Origin: Flavipsychrobacter stenotrophus
GTDB lineage: Bacteria; Bacteroidota; Bacteroidia; Chitinophagales; Chitinophagaceae
Direction of reading: 5' to 3'
Assembly: GCA_947371715.1 (NCBI GenBank)
Contig: CANBQQ010000013.1
Location: 1-20,419, forward strand
DNA length: 20,419 bases
Part shown: in pieces, positions 14,791-20,419 of the stretch
Numbering within the stretch: position 1 is the stretch's first letter
How the letters are laid out: each line of letters starts with the position of its first letter
Made by a program: the position numbers and the translations under genes
The notes under the pieces: model-generated
Databases searched by the model: none
Seen by the model: only the letters and a program-made list of their open reading frames with translations
Told to the model about the DNA's origin: nothing

Positions 14791-16482
14791 CTAAACGGAT
14801 GGAGCAGGAGGTTCCTGAGGCGGATTCTGCCTCGGTGGACCTTGTCTCTGTTTGTTCCTGTTCTGCTGCGGCCTTGGTGCTTGTGGCTTTCCTTCTCCTT
14901 CACCCTTCGGTCCGTCCTGTGCACTGTTATCTGCATTAGGATTTGGCCTGCCCTGTTGAGGTTTAGGTCCTTGGTTAGGGCGTGGGCCCTGTGGCTTCTG
15001 ACCCTGTCCTTGTGGGTTAGGTCTGTTCCTTTGCTGTTGTTGCTGCGGCGCAGGTGTACCATCAGCATTAGTTGGGGCATCTCCTGGCGCCTGTTGTGGG
15101 CGGTTGGGTCTGTTACGCTGCTGTTGTGGTGCTACCGGTGTGCCATCGGCATTCAGTTGAGGCGGCCTGTTACCACCCTGATTAGGACGGTTTCTTTGCT
15201 GCTGCGGCTGTGGTGTAACCGGCGTACCATCGGCATTAGGTGCTGCATTGGCCTGCTGAGGTCGGTTAGGACGGTCCGGCCTGTTGCGTTGTTGTCCGCC
15301 ACCACCTTGCGGTGCATTGCCTTGCTTATTACCCTGCTGCGGCTTATTACCGCTGCCTGATTTTTTCTTTTTGCTGTTCTTTTCTAGATTTTTGAGTGTT
15401 ATCTGGCCCACATCATTTACAAAGCCCATATCTATGGCCTTCAGCACACCCTTCTCAGATCTTACTTCAAGCTCTACAGGCTGCAGTTCATCTGCTTTCT
15501 GGCCCAGCTTGTTCATTTTCTGTATCTCCTTTACACGCTCAATGCTCAGCGGATATTGCTTGTTGTTATCAGAGAAGCTGTACCACATGAGATTCTTAAA
15601 GATATCCCTCTTCTGCAGGTGAGCAACACCCTTCACTGTATCCAATGACTCCGCATGGTTTGGAAACACAGACAAAGCATCCATATAAGTATCCAGCTCA
15701 TAGTTCAGACAGCACTTCAACCTGCCACACTGACCTGATAATTTGGTCTGATTGATAGACAAATTCTGATAACGGGCTGCTGTGGTATTAACTGATTTGA
15801 AATCGGTCAACCATGTGCTGCAGCATAGTTCGCGACCGCATGAGCCAATACCACCCACTTTACCACTTTCCTGGCGGGCACCTATCTGGCGCATTTCTAC
15901 CTTTAGTTTGAAGTCGTTGGCATATAGCTTTATGAGTTCGCGGAAGTCTACACGCTGATCGGCAGTATAGAAGAAAGTCCCCTTTTTACCATCAGCCTGT
16001 ATCTCCACCTCGCATAATTTCATGGCAAGATTGAGCGAACTGGCTATGGCGCGAGACCGGATAAGCACTTCGGGCTCCCTGTCTTTCTGTGTCTGGCACA
16101 TGGTCTTTTCCTCTTCGGTAGCCATATGCAGTACACGCTTCACTACCCCATTTTCGGTAGTACTGTATTTCTTCAATTGCAGTTTTACCAATTCACCGGT
16201 CACACTTACCTGCCCTACATCATAACCACTCACACCTTCTACAGTGATCCAGTCATTCTTTTCCAGTATGTTGTTTGTATTGTTACGGAAGAATTCCTTC
16301 CTGCTTCCTTTATTAAAAGATACTTCTATTATCGGGTAAGGCTTTGCACTATCGTGCAAGGGCAAGGCATTAAGCCAATTATGTACATTAAGTCTGTTAC
16401 ACCCTCCTGTACTGCAACCACCATTACTTTTGCATCCGGAGGGTTTACCACCGGGCGCAGTGCCGCAACTACTACATCCCAT
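14791..16482 (-). CDS. PSP1/RicT (YaaT)-like protein with repeat tail
   Basis: A 563-residue protein of the PSP1 family, to which Bacillus RicT (YaaT) belongs; RicT works in an iron-sulfur Ric complex with RNase Y. The N-terminus is Cys-rich (MGCSSCG, then KSNGGCSTGGCN). The PSP1 core holds two family motifs, GSCGRELCCSTW and SGQCGRLKCCLNYE, both with intact cysteines. From about residue 370 to the end runs a disordered tail of N, P, Q, R and G. It contains three tandem 28-residue units starting NADGTP (DNA 14986-15237). The frame is open further to 16584, but the ATG at 16482 (MGCSSCG) matches the family start; the upstream residues do not look like it. A candidate promoter is 170 bases upstream. 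Confidence 0.88.
   Translation of the reverse strand: MGCSSCGTAPGGKPSGCKSNGGCSTGGCNRLNVHNWLNALPLHDSAKPYPIIEVSFNKGSRKEFFRNNTNNILEKNDWITVEGVSGYDVGQVSVTGELVKLQLKKYSTTENGVVKRVLHMATEEEKTMCQTQKDREPEVLIRSRAIASSLNLAMKLCEVEIQADGKKGTFFYTADQRVDFRELIKLYANDFKLKVEMRQIGARQESGKVGGIGSCGRELCCSTWLTDFKSVNTTAARYQNLSINQTKLSGQCGRLKCCLNYELDTYMDALSVFPNHAESLDTVKGVAHLQKRDIFKNLMWYSFSDNNKQYPLSIERVKEIQKMNKLGQKADELQPVELEVRSEKGVLKAIDMGFVNDVGQITLKNLEKNSKKKKSGSGNKPQQGNKQGNAPQGGGGQQRNRPDRPNRPQQANAAPNADGTPVTPQPQQQRNRPNQGGNRPPQLNADGTPVAPQQQRNRPNRPQQAPGDAPTNADGTPAPQQQQQRNRPNPQGQGQKPQGPRPNQGPKPQQGRPNPNADNSAQDGPKGEGEGKPQAPRPQQNRNKQRQGPPRQNPPQEPPAPSV
14986..15237 (-). repeat. Three 84-bp coding repeats in the RicT-like tail
   Basis: NADGTP recurs at exactly 84-bp (28-codon) intervals, the N codons starting at 15237, 15153 and 15069 on the minus strand. 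Each unit continues with a run of Pro/Gln and then QQRNRPN. The DNA units have diverged, the protein pattern is better kept. Confidence 0.85.
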
Positions 16483-16652
16483 TCTTAAATAATTTATATA
16501 GAGCGTGTCAAACCGGTAACTAACCTTCAGAACGATGACAAAATAAAGTTTATCAACGTTCCTTATTATATATCCTGCCACCAACTATCGTTGCTATCAC
16601 CCGCACAGTTACCGTTTCCCGCTTATTGTTAAAAAATAATTGTTAAACTATA

Positions 16653-16682
16653 CAAACCTACAAAAATACCGTTAATTAACAA
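16653..16682 (-). promoter_or_regulatory. Candidate promoter of the RicT-like gene
   Basis: On the minus strand TTG (16680-16682), a 19-base spacer and TAGGTTTG (16653-16660) fit the consensus. The resulting leader would be about 165 nt, long for this window. Confidence 0.4.
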
Positions 16683-16848
16683 CGCATATAACAAAGTAAC
16701 ATCCTTGTGATTTTACCACTAAATCCACAATCATTTTAGGTGTTCAAATATTTACCCACACCTTTTGCACCAACTGCTTTTTTACGCACTTTCCCAATAA
16801 TATTACCTGTACTTTTACAGGCGTATTTAATCATAAAAACCACAATAC

Positions 16849-17832
16849 ATGAAGATACTTTCTACTCTACTTATTTGTTCTGCCATCACATCATCTGCTA
16901 TGGCGCAGACTGCCATTACCAATGGAGGTTTTGAGAACTGGGGCGGCAATGCCAGCCCGGGTGTAGCTGCGGAACCTACCAACTGGTTCTCTAATAAATC
17001 AGGCTCTACCATTGCGCAGGCAGGTGGCCAGACTTGTTTCCAGGAAACATCGATCGTTCACTCCGGCACATCGTGCGTGAGAGTAGAAACAATATCAGGT
17101 CCATTGTCTACTGCGATCAACGGAAACGTTACAACGGGTGTTGTAAGTGCGCCGTCATTTATAAAGACAGATGGCTACATTGGTACTGTAAATTTTTCCA
17201 GCGCAACTGATATCCGCCGAATGGCATTTACCGGTCGTCCTGACAGTATAACAGGTTGGTACCAATACACACAAGGGGCAGCTACTGAGCAAGGCCGTGT
17301 GAAAGTGATTTTACACACCGGTGATTATTTCGACCCGGAAACGCCGACAACTAATCACCCCGACCCTACCGCAAACAAAATAGGTGGTGCCACCTTTGTA
17401 ACGCCACTTTCCAATGCAGCCACATGGACGAGGTTCAGTGTTCCGGTTACTTATGTAAGCGCGTCATCACCCGCTTACATTATGGTCAATATTACTTCGT
17501 CTGCTGATCAGAACACATCTGTAACAGGCAGCAAGTTGTGGATAGATGATCTAACAGCAGTTTACAATCCGGTTGGCGTTAGCAACGTTGCTATGCAGGC
17601 AGATGACATTAATATCTATAGTGCATACAAAACATTGTTTGTAAATGCAGCTAAGGAAATAAATGGCGAAGCGACAATAACCATCTATGATATGGCCGGC
17701 AGAACAGTTTTCACTCATTCATTGACAGAAAAATTCAGCAACTATGACCTGTCTGCTCTTACTACTGGTGTTTACGTGTATAAAGTGAACAGCACATCTT
17801 TCTCTAAAACCGGTAAGATAGCGATACAATAA
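16849..17832 (+). CDS. Secreted protein with T9SS type A sorting domain
   Basis: A 327-residue exported protein. The signal peptide is residues 1-19 (MKILSTLLICSAITSSAMA), then QTAITNGGFENWGG, a common start of Bacteroidota beta-sandwich surface proteins. The central part (about 25-245) contains FTGRPDSITGWYQYTQG and VKVILHTGDYFDP and ends LWIDDLTAVYNP; this resembles the PCMD-like/carbohydrate-binding sandwich proteins, a tentative match. The C-terminal 75 residues are a T9SS type A sorting domain (ATITIYDMAGRTVFTH, DLSALTTGVYVYKV, TGKIAIQ), which sends the protein through the type IX system and is cut off at the surface. The gene directly precedes a TonB-dependent receptor with one base between them, so the protein may deliver or bind that receptor's ligand. 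Confidence 0.85.
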   Translation: MKILSTLLICSAITSSAMAQTAITNGGFENWGGNASPGVAAEPTNWFSNKSGSTIAQAGGQTCFQETSIVHSGTSCVRVETISGPLSTAINGNVTTGVVSAPSFIKTDGYIGTVNFSSATDIRRMAFTGRPDSITGWYQYTQGAATEQGRVKVILHTGDYFDPETPTTNHPDPTANKIGGATFVTPLSNAATWTRFSVPVTYVSASSPAYIMVNITSSADQNTSVTGSKLWIDDLTAVYNPVGVSNVAMQADDINIYSAYKTLFVNAAKEINGEATITIYDMAGRTVFTHSLTEKFSNYDLSALTTGVYVYKVNSTSFSKTGKIAIQ

Positions 17833-17833
17833 A

Positions 17834-20290
17834 TTGAAATTTACCCGCATACATAACTTTCTAATAAGGACAGTTGTCGTTTTTATGGCACTGTCCTTAT
17901 TCTGTTGTGCTGCTTTTGCCCAGGTTACCGGCGTGGTAAAAGGAAAGGTCTCCTCTGCAATCAACAAAGACCCGCTGAGCAATGCCACTATAAGAGTGGT
18001 GGGCAATCTGTCTAAGGGCACCGTTTCCGATATTGATGGTATTTATTCCCTGGTACTTGACACCGGCCATCATGTCCTTTTTTGCGAATACATTGGCTCC
18101 ATAACCGACACATTCAATGTTTATATAAAGCAAGATGCCATCACGGAAAGGAACATTAAACTATCTACTACGGCAGAAGAATTGAAAACAGTGGTGGTGT
18201 CTTCCGGCAAATTCAGCCAGAAACTGGAAGAGTTGACCGTCTCTATGGAGGTACTCAAACCATCGCTCATCAACAACAAAAATACCACAAGTATAGAAAC
18301 GGCACTGGAGCAAGTGCCTGGCCTAACCATTATTGACAATGACCCGCAGATAAGAGGTGGCAGTGGATTTACCTTTGGTGTAGGTAGCCGCGTAGCCATA
18401 GTAGTAGATGGTATACCCCTGCTCAGCGGCGATGCAGGCAGACCGGAATGGAGCTATCTACCAGTTGAAAATATAGAACAAATAGAAGTCATAAAAGGCT
18501 CATCATCAGTTCTTTACGGATCATCTGCAATTAACGGTGTTATCAGTATTCGTTCCGCGTATCCCCGCCTGAAACCTAAGACTGTCATCAGTTATTCAGC
18601 CGGGGCATATAGTGTTCCACCATCACCGGCAATGAACTGGTACAACGGTTCTGTGCCGGGATTTACCAATCTCAACTTCCTCCACTCCCGAATCGTCAAG
18701 AAGAACCTGGATGTGGTGATAGGCGCGAATTTCAATATTGACCAGGGCTATATGGGCCCCGCTCCATCTTTTGGCGACCTTGCTCCTGACTTTAAAAAGG
18801 CTTTGTTGCTTACAGATTCTATCTATACCTATACCAACAAAGACATGCTGAAAATAAGGGGCCGCGTAAATGTGGGCCTTCGTTATCGATCAAAAAAATA
18901 TACCGGACTTAGTTATGGCATTAATGCCAACGCCATGATCAATAAGACCAATATGGTGCTGGCGTGGCTCGATGATTCCGCCGGAATCTATCGCGGCTAT
19001 CCCGGTGCCGTTTTCCTTGAGCAGCAAACGTTCTTCAACATCGACCCATTCGTTAAGTATGATAAAGGCAACGGCGTAAGTCATAGTCTTACCACCAGGG
19101 TATTCCATACCGACGACCAGATCACTAACAACCAAAGCACCAAGGGAACGCTTTATTATGGCGAATATCAGCTACAAAGAAGATATAAACCACTTGACCT
19201 GACATTTACCGGCGGCGTTGTAACTACAATTGCCAACACCCGCGCACAACTATATGATTCAAGTGGCAAACCCAATAATACCATTACCAATATAGCGGGC
19301 TATATACAAATGGACAAGAAGATATGGGATGTACTGAACATTTCGGGCGGAGTACGCTATGAGTATTTCCAGACCAATACACTGCCGAGTGCCGCACAAC
19401 CGATTTTCCGCGCCGGGGCAAGCCTGAAGGTATTGCAAGGCACGTGGATACGCACATCCATTGGAGATGGCTACCGCTACCCAACCATTGCAGAACGATA
19501 TATTTCTACTAAGGTAGGTCTGTTTGGCGTATTCCCTAATCCCGGCCTGCTACCCGAAACCAGCAGAAACTTTGAACTGGGTGTAAAGCAAGGTTTCAAA
19601 ATTGGTAGCTGCATGGGCTACCTGGACCTTGCCGGTTTTCAGCAGAACTACCACAACACTATCGAATACCTGTTTGGCGTCTGGAATCCTAAGGTATCTA
19701 TAGTGGGTTTTAAATTTGTGAATACCGGTGATTCACGTGTGAACGGTGTAGATATATCACTTGCGTGTATAACACCGGAAGACAAGAAATTCGGCGTTTC
19801 GGTATTGGCCGGCTATACCTACGTAGACCCTGTATCCCTTTCGCCTGATAAAGTATATGCTTATCCTAAGAAATTACAAGGTGGACAGGACTCGGCCACT
19901 TTCCGCAACAGCAGCCTAAACCCCGATGGCAACATACTGAAATACCGTTTCCGCCACATGCTGAAAGCAGATGTAGAAGTAAAGCTGGATAAATACTCCG
20001 TGGGACTTAGCTACAGGTACTACAGCAAAATGGAGAATATTGACAAAGCGTTTAAAGATATAGAAGACGACACTAAAACCATCCCCAACCTGGCCCCAAT
20101 TGTCATTGTCGACTATTGGAAAACGCACAATGGCTATCACATCTTCGACGCCCGAATAGGCTGTAAGCTTACCACCCATCACAAACTATCACTGATTGCC
20201 AACAACATCTTTAATGTTGCCTATTTCCTGCGTCCGTTAAAAATAGAAGCGCCGCGGTTGGTAACAGTGCAGTATGTTTATACATTTTAA
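17834..20290 (+). CDS. TonB-dependent outer-membrane receptor
   Basis: An 818-residue TonB-dependent transporter. It has a signal peptide ending AAFA before Gln (about residue 30), a carboxypeptidase-regulatory-like domain (about 33-115, GKVSSAINKDPLSNATIRV ... GTVSDIDGIYSL), a plug (about 120-235: ETALEQVPGLTI, IRGGSGFTFGVGSRVAIVVDGIP, IEQIEVIKGSSSVLYGSSAINGVI) and a beta-barrel ending in the terminal Phe of QYVYTF. The ligand is unknown; size and plug resemble siderophore/vitamin receptors more than the large SusC type, and no SusD follows. I accept the TTG start at 17834: it supplies the basic head MKFTRIHNFLIR that a signal peptide needs, while the first ATG (17885) would leave none. One base separates it from the T9SS gene, so translation is probably coupled. 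Confidence 0.93.
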   Translation: MKFTRIHNFLIRTVVVFMALSLFCCAAFAQVTGVVKGKVSSAINKDPLSNATIRVVGNLSKGTVSDIDGIYSLVLDTGHHVLFCEYIGSITDTFNVYIKQDAITERNIKLSTTAEELKTVVVSSGKFSQKLEELTVSMEVLKPSLINNKNTTSIETALEQVPGLTIIDNDPQIRGGSGFTFGVGSRVAIVVDGIPLLSGDAGRPEWSYLPVENIEQIEVIKGSSSVLYGSSAINGVISIRSAYPRLKPKTVISYSAGAYSVPPSPAMNWYNGSVPGFTNLNFLHSRIVKKNLDVVIGANFNIDQGYMGPAPSFGDLAPDFKKALLLTDSIYTYTNKDMLKIRGRVNVGLRYRSKKYTGLSYGINANAMINKTNMVLAWLDDSAGIYRGYPGAVFLEQQTFFNIDPFVKYDKGNGVSHSLTTRVFHTDDQITNNQSTKGTLYYGEYQLQRRYKPLDLTFTGGVVTTIANTRAQLYDSSGKPNNTITNIAGYIQMDKKIWDVLNISGGVRYEYFQTNTLPSAAQPIFRAGASLKVLQGTWIRTSIGDGYRYPTIAERYISTKVGLFGVFPNPGLLPETSRNFELGVKQGFKIGSCMGYLDLAGFQQNYHNTIEYLFGVWNPKVSIVGFKFVNTGDSRVNGVDISLACITPEDKKFGVSVLAGYTYVDPVSLSPDKVYAYPKKLQGGQDSATFRNSSLNPDGNILKYRFRHMLKADVEVKLDKYSVGLSYRYYSKMENIDKAFKDIEDDTKTIPNLAPIVIVDYWKTHNGYHIFDARIGCKLTTHHKLSLIANNIFNVAYFLRPLKIEAPRLVTVQYVYTF

Positions 20291-20340
20291 CACAGTGACT
20301 TCCAGGCATTTATCGTTTAGCAATTATCAATTTACTCCAA

Positions 20341-20419
20341 TATCCGGTCATTTTATTCTGTATTATAAAATATCCGCCACATTTATTATCTTCATTAAAA
20401 TGTCCGTCTATGCGCATCC
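20341..20419. repeat. 30-bp periodic repeat at the window edge
   Basis: TATCCG at 20341, TATCCG at 20371 and TGTCCG at 20401 are exactly 30 bp apart, and the first two units also share TTTATT and the end TAAAAT. Multiple TGTCC-type subterminal repeats are known at the ends of IS21-family elements, so this may be the edge of an element lying to the right. The window stops before this can be judged. Confidence 0.4.

Noticed and set aside
14842..15360. 172-residue plus-strand ORF
   Set aside because: It is the antisense shadow of the repeat-rich RicT-like tail; composition (Leu/Arg/Ser runs) mirrors the P/Q/R codons.
16483..16584. Upstream extension of the RicT-like gene
   Set aside because: The MGCSSCG start at 16482 is the expected family start; the 34 residues before it are A/T-rich leader translation.

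Overview
The window looks like a stretch of Bacteroidota chromosome, most likely of the Chitinophagaceae type. The evidence is a gene with a type IX secretion (T9SS) C-terminal sorting domain directly followed by a TonB-dependent receptor with a carboxypeptidase-regulatory-like N-terminal domain, several promoter candidates of the Bacteroidota form TTG-N(about 20)-TAnnTTTG, weak or absent Shine-Dalgarno sequences, A+T-rich leaders, and a PSP1/RicT-type protein with a long N/P/Q/R-rich tail. Taxonomy is inferred from these traits only. No rRNA, tRNA, CRISPR or complete insertion sequence was seen.

Layout from left to right: an ABC-2-type permease (100-888); a two-gene unit of a pseudo-receiver/PAS protein and a DUF1801 protein (1014-2107); sucA, the 2-oxoglutarate dehydrogenase E1 subunit (2256-4997), with a strong terminator; a secreted S1/P1-type zinc nuclease (5078-5845), tail to tail with a cytoplasmic trypsin-fold protease (5822-6862, minus). 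A 430-bp gene-free stretch (6863-7293) holds a perfect 14-bp hairpin and a 163-bp MITE-like element with 17-bp inverted ends and a 9-bp target duplication. Then come ribF (minus), a TMTC-like GT-C membrane protein with C-terminal TPRs (plus), engB (minus) and menG/ubiE (plus), the last two divergent with only 25 bp between start codons. A minus-strand pair follows (AlkD-like protein, then a TIGR03067-type lipoprotein), a secreted NTF2/DUF4440-like protein (plus), an ArsR regulator with an SRPBCC/AHSA1 partner (minus), the PSP1/RicT homologue (minus), and the T9SS cargo/TonB receptor operon (plus). The last 80 bp show a 30-bp periodic repeat that may be the edge of another mobile element.

Functionally this is mostly housekeeping (TCA cycle, FAD/FMN synthesis, ribosome assembly GTPase, menaquinone methylation) with small accessory modules between. 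The most striking things found are the MITE inserted exactly into the loop of an older hairpin repeat, with a reconstructable empty site; two operator palindromes embedded in a consensus promoter upstream of arsR; a consensus promoter ending 5 bases before the menG start codon, which predicts a leaderless or almost leaderless mRNA; the T9SS cargo/TonB receptor pair joined by one base and a TTG start; and the 28-residue tandem repeats in the RicT-like tail. No complete, clearly new multi-gene system is visible; the MITE and the T9SS/TonB pair are the best candidates for novelty.
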